Positions 1 to 11,670 are shown, counted from the stretch's first letter. The stretch is 64,000 bases of DNA from Prostheceraeus crozeri (GCA_907163375.1 CAJQUW010008691.1:1-64000); one strand, 5' to 3'. The notes: generated by a model not told the origin, from the letters alone. Translations and numbers: made by a program.

Positions 1-26
1 GTTGTCTAATTGTAAACAGGGTTGCA

Positions 27-325
27 GTGATGAGCATTCTAGAGGTACTCAATAATTCCATCATATCGCATTGCAAGCCCAGCACGTGGTCTGAAGTGTC
101 TCTGTTTCCTGTCACCGTGCCATTCCAATTTAGTGTATCCAGCCTTCATGAAATGCTCCGCACTGTTAATCCAAAAGCTTCAGCCGGCTCTGATCACATC
201 CCCTCGATTTGCTGGTCCATATTCTGCGATGTCTTGTCAAAGCCATCATGCATAATTTTTAATCAGTAATACGCCACTAGGATGGAAAAACGCAGACGTT
301 GTCCTACTTTCAAAATAAAGTTACA
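27..325 (+). mobile_element. LINE reverse transcriptase fragment
   Basis: A short piece of a LINE polymerase of the CR1/RTE/Jockey type. The frame from 27 reads NPKASAGSDHIPS followed by IIFNQ, which matches the conserved LINE block NPxKASGPDxIP...IFNQ. About 15 bases past the stop the reading moves to another frame and continues GWKNADVVLLSK, matching the next conserved block (WKxAxVVPIxK). The copy therefore carries a frame break near 270-285 and lacks both the N-terminal endonuclease and the catalytic YADD part. Family assignment below LINE level is not possible from about 95 residues. It lies just upstream of the Ly6-type exon, probably in its intron. Confidence 0.6.
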
Positions 326-608
326 GGCAAAATCAATAATTAAAGACTTATTTCAAAATGAATTTTGTCTATAACTATTAGAAATCGCGACAGGTGGAAA
401 TGAACATGCTGCACTTACAAAGAGTTGCCGAGTGGACTTCCTCTGGCTTTGTTTCCTTTCTTCTACTGAGGATGCAACTCAATTATGATATTGGTGCTTT
501 TACATATGATGATCTATAAAAATAGTGTAGATATTTGATTATTGATACCATTCCAATTTCAAGTTTGTAAATTATAAACCCAACTAAAGATAATAATTTC
601 TTTTGCAG

Positions 609-956
609 CTTCTACGCCGAATAACATGCTACGATTGCATTCTCACAAAATATGTCAATGCACTGGGAATGCCTACAATTGCCGGTGCTTGTCCTTCAAC
701 AAGAACTGTTTCTGAAAGCGAATGCGATGCATGTTCAACCAAGATTGACTACATGCTTGAACCTACCATTGAAAAATACTACAACTGCATAAAAATCAAG
801 GACATCCCAAATAATCAAAATACTTCTGTAATTCAATGGTCGTATTGTTACACAGACAAGTGCAACGTTCCAACAGGAGCACATACAACTAATCCGTCTA
901 CTGGTCTTTTGATGGTAGTGTCAATGTGTCTATTCATTCTCAAGTGGTCTTTGTAG
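609..956 (+). CDS. Ly6/uPAR three-finger protein, last exon
   Basis: Terminal coding exon of a small cell-surface protein of the Ly6/uPAR (LU, three-finger) family. A polypyrimidine tract ending in TTTTGCAG marks the acceptor before 609, and the frame runs 115 codons to TAG at 954-956. It opens with ITCYDC, the usual start of an LU domain, and the domain closes with CYTDKCN, the family's C-terminal Cys-Asn signature. Eight cysteines lie in the ectodomain; the usual CC pair before the final CN is YC here, so one disulfide may be missing. The end (GLLMVVSMCLFILKW) is hydrophobic and follows a Ser/Thr/Asn-rich stretch, as in a GPI-anchor signal. No signal peptide is present, so at least one upstream exon lies outside the window. 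Family call is confident; the ligand or role cannot be read. Confidence 0.8.
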   Translation, partial: LLRRITCYDCILTKYVNALGMPTIAGACPSTRTVSESECDACSTKIDYMLEPTIEKYYNCIKIKDIPNNQNTSVIQWSYCYTDKCNVPTGAHTTNPSTGLLMVVSMCLFILKWSL

Positions 957-1365
957 TGGTTCTATATAATATTTTTACTGTTGTGTTCATGCTTTTATTA
1001 CGTTGAATGACACTACTGCTCATGCACAAATCATATTGTATAACAATGAGCCATTCATGTGCACTTGTTTGTTTTACATCTTAAGTAGAAACAAAGTCAT
1101 CGGTTTCAAAAGCTTGTGATACCTTGAGTAAAAGTTTCATTAGGTACTTCAAGTGGCTATGCTTATAAACCTTAGAATTACGATAAGGATCAATTAACCC
1201 ATTGTTGATATTTGATTAAATATTTTTCTTTTAATGTTGTATCTGAAGTGCTAGCGTTTATTGACTTTAATTTTTTTATCACTTCCCTAAACCTTTAATC
1301 AACCAGTGTTTCCTGACCTATAGCTTCGGTTTTACAGCATGTTATATCTAGAACTACTAAAGGGA
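957..1365. other. 3' flank of Ly6 gene, no gene seen
   Basis: Untranslated or intergenic DNA after the Ly6 stop codon. I see no clear AATAAA signal, reading frame or repeat here. Confidence 0.5.
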
Positions 1366-2451
1366 CACTAGGAGACATGCCATGCGTAATTACGGAACAC
1401 CCCAAACATCCGTGGTTAAGGACATTCTATTCTTCTACCCGCGTACATACGCGCTGCACTAAGAGTCAAAAATCACTTGATCTGATGCTGTTAAAACATG
1501 GGGAATGTTTATGAATACGCGCGGGCGAGCCATAGTTTGCGCGTCGTCTACAGTTGTCTGCGCTGCCGCTTGAACCACGGATGAACCGTTAAGCATGTTC
1601 TGTCTTCCCTGAGCATGAAATTGAGGTCCTATCACATAGTTTAGCCTCTGAAATTGTAGCCATGAAATTGTAGTCCGGCAGCCAGAACGAGTTTCTGCAG
1701 GGAACGAGGCCGAAACTGACACTTTCACAGAATGATGTGCACCCTATGCCTACTACAAATTGGCACGTCTGCCGAGTTCTAGTGAGTTCCTCTTCTTGTC
1801 AGACAGGATCAAAGAAAAACACATGCAAATCCAATTTTTGGCATGGAATGTCTTCAGGTCATTTCCTATAATGTGCATGTGCTTTTATTATGCATCTAAT
1901 CGGCAATGCATGTGAGAATATGGTTGAATGTGGATAATATAGCTCAAAATGTTTGTGATTGCCGACATTAAGAGGCTCGCCAAATCTAAATGGGTTTAAC
2001 CATATAGACAGGGGTGAGTGAAATGACCTGAAGACTATATGCCAAAAATTATGACTCTGGGTTAAGTACTTTTCGTTTAATCAGAGAAAACATATAAAAT
2101 TTCATTTTAGCCAAAAACTGCAATCTGCATCCCATTGGATTTGCATGTGTTTTTCTTTGATCCTGTCTGACAAGAAGAGGAACTCACTAGAACTCGGCAG
2201 ACGTGCCAATTTGTAGTAGGCATAGGGTGCATGCACATCATTCTGTGAGAGTCTCACTTTCGGCTTCGCTGCAGAAACTCGTTCTGGCTGCCGGACTATT
2301 GAGGTCCTATCACATTGTTTATATAACAGATAACTTATATAACAGATGTTGCAGCAATGCCCCGCATAGCCAAAGATGTTTGGGGTCACGTGTAATTACA
2401 CGTGGTTCACGCATGGATGACGAGTGATTGAGCGTGGCATTTCACCTATTG
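1366..2451 (-). mobile_element. CACTA/EnSpm-like nonautonomous element, large copy
   Basis: The left end starts CACTAGGAGACATGCCA and the right end, read in reverse, starts CAATAGGTGAAATGCCACGC. Both match the perfect ends of the element at 25965-26427. The dinucleotide GA flanks both ends, fitting the 2 bp target duplication of animal CACTA elements. Positions 1366-1650 are a reverse copy (only scattered differences) of the right half of the 25965 element, and about 2340-2451 matches its left end. The extra middle carries a long inverted repeat, 1672-1838 against 2134-2298, which could fold into a hairpin. No transposase is visible. Confidence 0.65.
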
Positions 2452-2835
2452 GAAGCTCATGAATAGTATCACATTATGAAAGCATGTTTGTTTTACATCA
2501 CCTACGCAAATACGATCTACCGATAAAAGTAATACTTTTAGGAAACATTTCACAATTATCATTGATTTTGCAAGTAGCTGAAAAAGTATTTCATAAGTAG
2601 TCTGCATAACTCTTCAAATCTTAGATAACTGTTAAAGATTTATGCCGACAAAATATTTAAAAAATGAATAGTGCTGTGTTCAATGCTAAAAGAAATTATA
2701 GGATTAGAAGATTAGAAATGTCAGTTATCAGAAATATTGCAGCATTTTATAATACGAATATTTGAAAATCTAACAAAATTGAATGATCTAAATGTACTAC
2801 ACACAGATCATAGGAAATGACATAAGACAGTCCAT

Positions 2836-2945
2836 GTCAAAAATTGTGGCTTTAGACTTAGTATTTCCATTGAAAAGAAAACATTGTAAATTTCAATTTG
2901 TCAAAAACCGCAATTCAATCTGCATCTCTTTGGACATGTGTTTTG
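2836..2945. repeat. diverged copy of the 2040-2165 repeat
   Basis: This stretch repeats, with many differences, the segment at about 2040-2165 inside the CACTA-like element (shared run: TCAAAAA, C-rich, CTGCATC then TTGGA...CATGTGTTTT). It is probably a second fragment of the same repeat family. Confidence 0.45.
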
Positions 2946-2952
2946 TGACCGC

Positions 2953-3235
2953 ACATCCCGAGTGACTCAACTGTATGGGATTCCCATACAAAATTTTCTA
3001 TGGTATTTTTGGACCCTTTTTAATGGGACTGAAAGGGGATTTCTATGGGGTTCCCCTACGAATCCCATATGATTTTCTATGGGTTTTCTACGGGATCCCC
3101 TTAAAATCCCTTATGAATCCCATGTGATATCTCATAGAAATCCCTTTCATTCTCAGTGTTAAAAACCCTTTCAAACCCATGGGGAAATCCCTTATAGTAG
3201 GCCTATTCCCATAAAGTTATGTTATAGGAATTTCA
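2953..3235. repeat. MITE-like block of TATGGGATT units
   Basis: The block opens with ATCCCGAGTGACTC and then carries many copies, in both orientations, of short units such as TATGGGATTCC and AATCCCTTATG. The same units and the same 13-base word TCCCGAGTGACTC (inverted) occur at 10800-10960. It looks like a palindromic, non-coding mobile repeat. Ends and target duplication are not resolved. Confidence 0.5.
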
Positions 3236-3439
3236 TAGGCAAATTAAAAAAGCCTTCGATTTCCTTAGATAAATGTAGTTACATTTGAGACTCCCCGAGC
3301 ACGAAAATAATGCGATAATTAAATTGAAGAAAAAGTGCAACATTTTCACATGATATGTATTATGTATATTCAGGACAAATTTTGTTTTTTCAGTAATTCC
3401 GCTTCAGTATGTAACTTTTTCCGCACAATTGACTCTGTT

Positions 3440-3476
3440 TCAGCTTTCACTTTGCCATACCGATCGGCACCGAAAC
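3440..3476 (-). CDS. candidate last exon of the 6913-4781 gene
   Basis: On the minus strand ATTATTTTCAG is a good acceptor just before 3476. Joined in phase to the exon ending at 4781 it gives only twelve more residues before TGA at 3442-3440. Read one base over, the same exon stays open further and gives FGADRYGKVKAETES and a charged helical stretch ending at about 3371, which looks much more protein-like. Either the exon pair is wrong, an unseen exon lies between, or there is a one-base difference in this assembly or allele. Confidence 0.35.
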
Positions 3477-4780
3477 CTGAAAATAATGAAACGAGAGATT
3501 GAATGAAATGCATGGACTATCCACTATAGTATACGGTATGACATTTATATGACATAGCTACATAATTATCGTAATTTTCTGTGAACGGTCTTATTCAAAT
3601 GATTCGTTGAGACAGCTGTTGTTGTTGTTGATTTCGCATATCACCTAAAATCCTCTCCAGATGTACGGCCTATTGGATTTTCAGATTATACTACATGTAT
3701 GTACATGTTCATGCACCACAGTGAAGTTGAAAATCGCTAATTACGTAGTACAAAAATTTCATCCGGCTATTTTGGAAAAAAATGAAATGATGAATTTTAC
3801 AAGTAAGCCTAGTATGAAAAGAATGAATGCTTCAATCGGTCTATCAATGCAATGTGAAATTGTATAAACACCAGCAAGAATAAATTAATGTATGACAACC
3901 AAAAAGCCATGAAAGCGATTTAAAAGGCTTCTAATTTAATGCACAGTAATGCTGCCGTCCAAAGATAAAATTACATAACTGACATTTTGATGGTTGTCAT
4001 TTGAAACAATCTTCTCTTTTTGTGTTGCATTTTGATTTTTTTTATGTCTGATACTCAAAATATACGAGTACATTTGTTGCATTGAATACAGGTGCAAAAA
4101 TTGAATTTTTATCTGAAAGTAAGGTACAAAAACTGTAAATAACCAATAATATCAGTTATGTTATTTTACTTTTGGATGTCAGACTGTGCATGTAAGTATA
4201 ATCAAAGCAATGTGTATTGCGTAAATTACCGTTATACATGTACTAAAAATACGGTATAAAAGGAAAAAATGCCGTATAATAAAAAAATGCAAGTATACAT
4301 GTTTGCCCGCTCTATGACTGTGGCTTCACTAGATAGGAATAAGATAATATACTGTTATACGATGGCTATGCGTGGCTGCGCATAAGAATCCCTCAGCTTC
4401 GCTTCGGGATCAGTAGATTCAATTTTCGTAGTCAAAATATTCATTGTCCACGCATACACATCGTACGGTGTAACAGTATTCTACCATGGTTGAAATCATC
4501 TTTAAGTTAACTTTAGATATAATTAATGTATGAGTACGGCTTATAATAATTGTTTTTTATGTTATTCAGTAAACTGTAATTACCGGCATCCGTATGTAGG
4601 CCTAATGGATCGATTAAATGAGAACATTCATTGTGAGGCATTATAGACAGATCAAATTGATCTCATAAAATTAATTTTTGATATTTGATCATCATACTGA
4701 TTCGACAAAAGTGTTCAAGAGCACTCAGAACATTTTACGGTATACCTAACCTACATTGTTGAACAGCTCATCGAACTCAC

Positions 4781-4947
4781 CGTTCCAATTTCAACATTAT
4801 CCTCTTGAGGAGACATTCTTTGCTTTTTGAAACCAAAAGATCATCAGTGTTGAATGAAATGCTTGCAAGAGGATTGCGATTGGGGTTAGAAGACGTGGGA
4901 TATCTGCTTGACGATTCCTCCTCATCAGCCGTTTCCATCCTGAAATC
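4781..4947 (-). CDS. unknown gene, exon 3
   Basis: Internal exon bounded by the acceptor CTTATTCTTTCCAG and the donor G|GTGAGT. It begins in phase 0 after the exon at 5176-5258 and encodes 55 residues plus two bases: an acidic Ser-rich stretch (ADEEESSSR), then a Ser/Asn/Pro-rich linker, then a basic, probably helical end (KSKECLLKRIMLKLE). I do not recognise a domain. The good splice sites and matching phases with its neighbours are the support for a real gene. Confidence 0.5.
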
Positions 4948-5175
4948 CTGGAAAGAATAAGACAATGAATTTACACTTGCCTACATGTAGGCCAATGGCA
5001 TTTTTCTATACGCCCGATAGGCCTAACAATTGTATACACGAATAATGATTTAACTAACACAATTTTTGAATGCAGTAATTTCATCATGTAACAATTTGAT
5101 ATGTGTGTAGAGCAACATTTACTGAACTTACAAGTGCAAGAGCCAAAATAAGACTAAGTATCGAATAAAGCTTAC

Positions 5176-5258
5176 TGTTCCAGGTTTGAAATCAATTGAT
5201 TTTGCAGCAGACACAATTTCTTCAAGCCTTTCGACTATAGGACGCAGTCGATTAACAT
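5176..5258 (-). CDS. unknown gene, exon 2
   Basis: Bounded by the acceptor TATTTTTTACAG and the donor ACA|GTAAGC. It starts with two bases that complete the split codon of the first exon and ends in phase 0. It encodes VNRLRPIVERLEEIV and then SAAKSIDFKPGT, an amphipathic, probably helical segment. Length is 83 bases, so 27 codons plus the split one. No domain recognised. Confidence 0.5.
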
Positions 5259-6825
5259 CTGTAAAAAATAGATTTGCGTGATTACATGTAGGCTTAGATT
5301 GTAGAGCAACAACAGGTAACCTATCAAATTATTTTCAAACATGCTAATTTCATGCTATTTTCAAACAGCTCATCAGTGGGTGTACAGTATTGGCCTAGTC
5401 TATTTTCATAACGGGTCTGAAACTTTTTCGACGTGAAGCTTAGAAAAAAGAAAGTGCGTTATACAACATAACATACCGGTATGTAAAATGTTTACAATGT
5501 TACCGTAGTAATCTTACTTGTAATTGTATACAGCTTAGACTAGGAAAAGTTAAGTATATTCACAAATATCATTAAATATTTGCATGTTATTCAAAGATAT
5601 CATACAATACCGTCCTCATTTGAAGTATTGATTTCAATGTGTTTATATTCCCATTTCTAAGCGTCTAATCCTTACCAATAATTGCACGTATGCTCTGACA
5701 AGTAATGCACACTGCAGCAGTGTCAGTGCTACATAGATTCGCACTGATATAAATTTCTAAAAAATATTTATCAAAGAAATACATGGTTTGATATAGCATT
5801 CACTTTGCGATTATTGCACTCGAAATACGTGCATACATTGTCTTATACATTATATAATATATCATATATAATATGTCTTATATATAAATTCTGTTCATAA
5901 CACAGTTGAACAAAATTATTATCAAACTGTATGCAAGTTGATAGTTACTCATTTAGCTAATTCTATCGACATTTCATGTTAAAGCAATTTAATGCTTCTA
6001 TTCCTTCTGTGGAGTTCAGAATGAAATCAAAAGCCATTGAAAAAATGAGCGTAAGATGTTACGCATATCTATTTTATTCTTGTGCTTTTTTATGCATAGT
6101 TGATTGAAAAATACATCTAAAAAGTTGTCAAAATGATAAGATTAGTTTATATGGTTAGGAAACAGAAATCTGTTGTCATCTTTCCCATAGAATATTTTTC
6201 ATTGAGCATAACAACTAAAATTCTGACTTTCTGAAATAAGCAATCAGTTTCTGAAATATGCTGATTGCCTGATTTGAAAATGACATATGTGTGAGTCACG
6301 CATAATCGATAACAGGTCATCACATCGATTTAGAACGGTTACTGGACTAGAGGGAAATCAAAACTCAGAAACAGCATACCAAAGGAGATTAACCATCTTT
6401 TACAACGAAATTCTGTCGAAATACTTTACTGTCGCTGAAATCCAATAGCATGTAATTTTTTTAGAACAAGAATGATTATTCATGATTGAATAGGCTGTAA
6501 TCGTGATGTATTTTGAAATTACAACATGAATCTTGCAAGCCTGGAAATTATCTATCTATTAGTGTGATATGTCTTGATTTATATAGACCCAGTACAGTAT
6601 AGGTCGGTGTGAGTCTATGTGTCAGCATTGATAGTAACTTTAATTGGCGAAAACCTTTGCAGTTCATTGTATACTATTACCAATTCAGACAAGTATTTGA
6701 TTATACCGATAAAAATTCTTACACCAAAATTCTAAAAGCCAATGCAAAATAGCGCGAAAATTTCCTACTTTGCTTATTTGTAGAATTGAATACTTATTAT
6801 TATGCTACTCTGAATAATGTCTTAC

Positions 6826-6913
6826 CGTAAATCCTTCCTTTACTTCTTCTAAGCTTCCATATTGCAAGAAAAGTGTCAATTTTAGAGACAATTTGATGTG
6901 ATTTGTCAGACAT
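6826..6913 (-). CDS. unknown gene, first coding exon
   Basis: An ATG at 6913-6911 opens a frame of 29 residues (MSDKSHQIVSKIDTF and onward, with a basic KLRRSKGRIY end) that stops at a clean donor, TACG|GTAAGA. The single leftover base joins the two bases opening the next exon to make GAT (Asp). The three exons together give about 112 residues of a small, charged, soluble-looking protein without signal peptide or membrane segment. I do not recognise the family. It may be a host gene or a minor gene of an old element. Confidence 0.45.
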
Positions 6914-8440
6914 CTTACAAGATTCAAATTTAAGTCATAGACATAGGAGAATGCATAGACGCCTAGATATTCATGCATATAGATATTATGCAAATATCTA
7001 GGCTTCCATGGAGAATGTAACTCTTTGACTGGAGCCTTTTTTATGTGTCAAAAGCTGTTATTCTAGTTCAACCGAGATATCTCACATATCAACAAACCTT
7101 GATATTTGAAAATGAATACATGGCCCGTAGTGAAGATATCATGATTATAAATTACACATTATTGGCAATCTATATATAACATGATCAAATCAATTTGAGT
7201 TTTAAGAGAATGTTTGAGGGTTTCTATGGGGCCAAACGTTCCCAATTATTTCTATACGGTCGGTTTGCGATGTACATGTATGTAGAAAATTAAATATAAT
7301 ATTTACGATAATAGTCCATAAGTCGAATGCAGAAATTACTACTGAGATCAAAGATGCGGAGAGTCGACGGTATTTAACGACGATATAAAGGATGCGAAGA
7401 AACAGATAAATCAGACCAGTTTCTCATCAGTAGCAAGTCACTAAACTGCTGATGAGGCTGATATTTAACCTTTCAAAATTATTCAAAATCAAAGTAGGCC
7501 TACAAGATCCTAGATTATTTACGCCTTGGGCCTATGGGCAAATCGTCTGCGCGGAATAGCATTTTCACTTATAGGCTAAACATACAAAGCGCGTTACTGT
7601 GATGAGTCGGTAGAAATAATGTTTTTAAGGGACTCTTTGTACGAATGCGTTTCACTGATAGGAATAGATAACAAATCTAAGCCTGATTATTGATTATCCG
7701 AAAAATTCATTTGATAAGTACAACCGGTGCGGTTTGCCAAATTTGCCATAACGATGATTACAAAGCAATCTCGAACATCCAATTATTGAAATTTTACTGA
7801 AACGTTTTTATTAATCTTAGACAGGGATTATCTACGATTCAATCGTCAATCGTTGAGTATCAACACTCTATGTAAAATTGTTTAAATTACAGTTAAAAAA
7901 ATAGTATTGCTATACGAAGGCAAGTGACCTGCAAATTCACTTGAAGTCCTATGACTGAAAATCAAGCGAGAATCTATTAAATGTTACGGCCAAAATTACC
8001 TGGATAGTTCTTGGAACCGGAAGTGTGCAGTCGGACGAAAACATGTCACAAATCCAAAATGCGAAGTTATCCCTATCATTGACCTCTGAACGACATTGGC
8101 AATAACCTACAGACGAAGAAAGTTACGTAAACGCTACAATGATGGGTGAATCTGACTCAACAAATCAGAGGCTAGGAATAACTATTCTAGACATGTGGAT
8201 GAACAGAGGCGGTATGATAATTCTGAAATAAACGGCAGATAAAATAAAGAATGTAAGAGAGAGAAAATAAGACTTACTCTAAGGAATGGAAGTACAATCT
8301 TGAGCAAATGTTCTCAGCAAGTTGAATAAAGAATGTAAGAGAGAGAAAAGAATTAAAATTGTAATTGTAGTCCTTAAGAGTACTAGTTAACGTTTACTCC
8401 GATCAGTGATAAACATGTTAAGTTAAGAAAGATTAAGATT
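6914..8440. other. no gene seen; one short direct repeat
   Basis: AT-rich DNA with no reading frame I can support. The only structure is a 25-base direct repeat (AATAAAGAATGTAAGAGAGA and five more bases) at 8243-8267 and 8325-8349, 82 bases apart. Confidence 0.5.
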
Positions 8441-8747
8441 GGCATACGAGGTCGTCAGCAAAAGGACCAGGATAAGATTCACGCTTTCGGCCTGTTCCTT
8501 TTGTAGCGTTCAGAGTCATCCTAGCTGGGCCCTGCACTGAGAAGCGCAGCCTCTGGCCAACAGTTAACTAAATTGTTATCAAAAAAGAAAACATTAAGCA
8601 AGAAGATAAATATTTACAGAATATCTGGTAAGAAGAAAAATTATATCAACCTAAAATTCAAATAAATTCAAATCAAAGATGCGAAAAATCAACCCAGTTT
8701 ATGAAAAACAAGAGTTAATCAATTGACGAGCAGAAAGTAAACCAAAT

Positions 8748-9773
8748 TTACTTAAAAGCTTTCTCCGCGTTCAAGCGAAGTTCACTTTTATTATAACGTC
8801 TATTAACGAGCAAAGTGAACGTCTTTGACGTTTTCTCCTCAAAGTCTTTGAGTTGTGAGCAGATACGAGCGTACCTGAGTATCTGGCTGCAGAAAACTTT
8901 AATGTCTATCTTGTGAGGCATGGTATTTTCCGGGAAAAAAAGAAGAGTTACGTTAAAATCAAGATCGTCAATTTTGTGGTATACCGAAGTGGTTACACCA
9001 GAATCACACACGTTAATTTTAACGTCTGTAGTCAATAATTTTGTTATTACCACATCGGTTGGCTTCCAAGTCAATGAGGTAAATCTGGGGTATTAACTTA
9101 TCGAAGAATTTGTAGTTAACTATACAAAAATCGTCAATATACCTATAAGTATTCGAGAGGAGCCTTGCAAGTCCAATTTTATCACCGCGAATTAAATTAG
9201 TCATAAATTTGTACTCGCAGTGGAAAAAGAAGAGGTCCACTAGAAGAGGGCCATGTCAATTGCCACCCATAGAGATTCCCTTGTACTGTCTGAAGACAAA
9301 TCCTCTAAAAGTGATATACGACTCTTATGTAATAAACTTAATAGCAGCTTTGAACGAATCTTTCGTGAAAGTAATAACCACTATATCTATGTAATGTTTG
9401 AAAGAAAACTTTTTGTCGTAACCAATGCACATAAATTTCTTACTGAAAATTATGTCTAACAAAGCAAAAATATGATTGCTAGCTTCTATTTGCTTCAGAT
9501 TAGTATATAGTGTAGAAAAATCAAACACCTAAAGATCAAAAATATTTTTATTTCCTATCTTTTTGAGGAATTCGATGATTGAACGGACACTCCAAAAGCA
9601 ATTAATTCCGCTATTATTGCGGATCGAGTCACAATAATTCTTAAAATGCTGACGGATAATCGCCAGTCCCTTGTTAATGACAACAGATAGCTGTTTCGTG
9701 CTACCCCCAAGAACCGGTTCAAGAAATTACAATGAAAAGATAAGGACAACAGACATTTTGGTCCTATAAACAA
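8748..9773 (-). mobile_element. Penelope-like reverse transcriptase remnant (FDFSTLYTN type)
   Basis: Minus-strand pieces, in order, match a reverse transcriptase common in invertebrate genomes: FWSVRSIIEFLKK, then FDFSTLYTN, then a DLFFFHCEYKFM segment, then the catalytic YRYIDDF box with YLIDLEANR after it, and finally a thumb-like end (ILRYARICS). The family is, to my knowledge, Penelope-like or close to it. The copy is a broken fossil spread over several frames. Downstream on the same strand, about 8600-8440, is a GC-richer conserved-looking tail (AGGAACAGGCCGAAAGCGTG) that may be the element's 3' end. No GIY-YIG endonuclease is seen. Confidence 0.6.
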
Positions 9774-10379
9774 ACTTGAAATACAATTTTTCTAAATCAT
9801 TCACTCTTTCACTGCACACTAACTCACCGTCTTCGAAGTTCACCAACAAATGAATGATGATGTCGATTGATTGTATTCAAAATACTAACGTTTTTCGATA
9901 TCGACGTTCTTAAATAATAACGTCATAGATATCCGTTGTCTGGCGAAATCGAGGTCGGTTGAAGCCTTGTGAATGAATCATCACGTCATCACTGACGATA
10001 TATTAAAACGTGAGAAATCTACTTCTCTGAAGTTTGCTATTAGGATCCTGTTCTGGTCAATTATATTTCTCTGGTGTGTCCTATTGAGATCCTATCAAGA
10101 ATAGAGCTATTACTGATGTCCCTACAAAACCTGCCGGGATTTTACTATAGGAAATGGTGGGTTTCACAGGTTATGGTAGGAAACATATAGGATTCTTGCC
10201 AGATAAGTAGGATTCGAATCAGTACATGTACCAAAGGATAGTAAATTACATAATTACATTTTAATTAGTTATTCCAGCAAATCATTGCGGGATTAGTTTT
10301 CTAGGAAACCAAAACAAATCATTTGGTTTTCCAGTCAACCAGTGAAAAACCAAAATTGTTACAGTAGGAATGATAATGG
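9774..10379. other. no gene seen
   Basis: Probably includes the 5' end of the Penelope-like remnant to the left. It contains several ACGTC/GACGT words but no reading frame or repeat I can define. Confidence 0.4.
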
Positions 10380-10558
10380 CCTATGTGAAGGTCCTAAAAC
10401 AGCAGGCCCATAGATAATTGTCTGAAGTTTTCTGGTTCCCACAGGATAAAGTCTGTATGCCATCATTTATCCTATGTGAAGGTCCTAAAACAGCAGGCCC
10501 ATAGATAATTGTCTGAAGTTTTCTGGTTCCCACAGGATAAAGTCTGTATGCCATCATT
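10380..10558. repeat. 91 bp tandem duplication
   Basis: A 91-base unit starting CCTATGTGAAGGTCCTAAAA occurs twice head to tail, at 10380-10470 and 10471-10558, with no differences that I can see over the shared 88 bases. Such identity means a recent duplication or an assembly artefact. Confidence 0.85.
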
Positions 10559-10799
10559 GAATCTTTTTCTACGTGTAGGTCTAGAGTCCATCGCGTCCAT
10601 TTTCACAGTGTAGTCGATTATACACTGTATATGTGAGCGATTGGCCCACACTGTTAATGATCGAAATCGATGTATGTAATCAAAACCTTGCAAGTCATCA
10701 ATAGAGATCTGTGAGACCGGTTTGATTTCGATTGATTAGCATTAATTTTGATTAATCCCTTTAATATTCTACATAAGGAATCCTTTGATGAGAATCGTG

Positions 10800-10960
10800 G
10801 ATTCTAGGGGATTCAGTTGTATGGGATTGTAAGGGATTCCATATAATCCCCAAGAAACCCATATGATCCTATTTGCATCGTGAATGGGATCATATGGGAT
10901 CTCCTACAATCCCATATATTCCCTTAAAAACCCATAGAAAAGAGTCACTCGGGATTGCTT
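10800..10960. repeat. second TATGGGATT MITE-like block
   Basis: Same unit composition as 2953-3235: TATGGGATTG, AATCCCATAT and similar words in both orientations, closing with GAGTCACTCGGGAT, the inverted form of the word that opens the first block. Confidence 0.5.
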
Positions 10961-11149
10961 CATGGAATCCTGAATCTGTTTGACGGGCTTTGCCTGCACC
11001 CTTCGTCAATCCAAAGAGCAAAATCTTTAAATTTTGGAGGTTTCAGATTTCCACTCTTTGCAAAATCTGTGATCAGCATCTGAAAGCCAGTATTCATACA
11101 ATTTTTGAATTAGTGCTTTATTAAAGAATCGTTTCCAAAAGACTTCAAA

Positions 11150-11670
11150 AATTAAATTTGCTTCAATCATCAAATCAAAAAATTCATTTTATTTATGAAT
11201 ATTCCTTTTTCCTTTTTGTGATTTTTGGTCGCTTGAAAAATGTGACACCGAAAACTGTGCCAGATTAGAAGTCTTTTGCCGAAGTGGAACTGTCCAATCA
11301 CTTCGTAGATAGTCAACTGTCACCTCATCATTCATCCAGCTCACATCACTGTAGTTGCAAACAATGCCTCGCATTTCTCCAGTTCCGGAATAGCTGATGA
11401 GAATAGGATGAGAATGCATGTAGGGTTTGCACTTGCTGCCATCTGTTCGCTCGGTTAGAATCTCAGCTTCTGTGAGAATCTTATGCCCAACCGGCATAAT
11501 CGGTACTGTACATCCTTCGAACCTTCGTTGCATTGCCGGCTAATTTCAAGTCATACAGGAGTTTTGTCCATGATATAGATGGTTTAGAGAGTGCACTTAT
11601 TACCATCTTTCGAATATACAGAATGAAACTAGTAACTCTTTCATTGAAGTCTGACGATGGTTTCAAACTA
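11150..11670 (-). pseudogene. pogo/Jerky-like DDE transposase remnant
   Basis: Minus-strand reading contains YIMDKTPV (family MDETPV block with Glu changed to Lys) and HSHPILISYSGTGEMRG, then SWMNDEVTVDYL, which fits the family's block in front of the second catalytic residue (WMNxxxxxDWL). After a frame change the next block reads GKRLLIWHSFRCH, where the family has LLxWDSF: the second catalytic Asp is His here. At least one stop and two frame changes are present and the C-terminal third is absent. This is a dead transposase; the match to the pogo/CENP-B DDE_1 family is by motif memory. Confidence 0.5.

Noticed and set aside
5815-5895. AT-only stretch as a replication origin or promoter
   Set aside because: Simple low-complexity DNA with no associated gene start.
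8440-8600. Possible tRNA or tRNA-derived SINE in the GC-richer stretch
   Set aside because: No A-box/B-box pair or cloverleaf could be placed; it is better explained as the tail of the minus-strand Penelope-like remnant.
9209-9459. Plus-strand open frames over the Penelope-like remnant
   Set aside because: They are the opposite strand of reverse transcriptase blocks (YRYIDDF, FDFSTLYTN) and show no protein features of their own.
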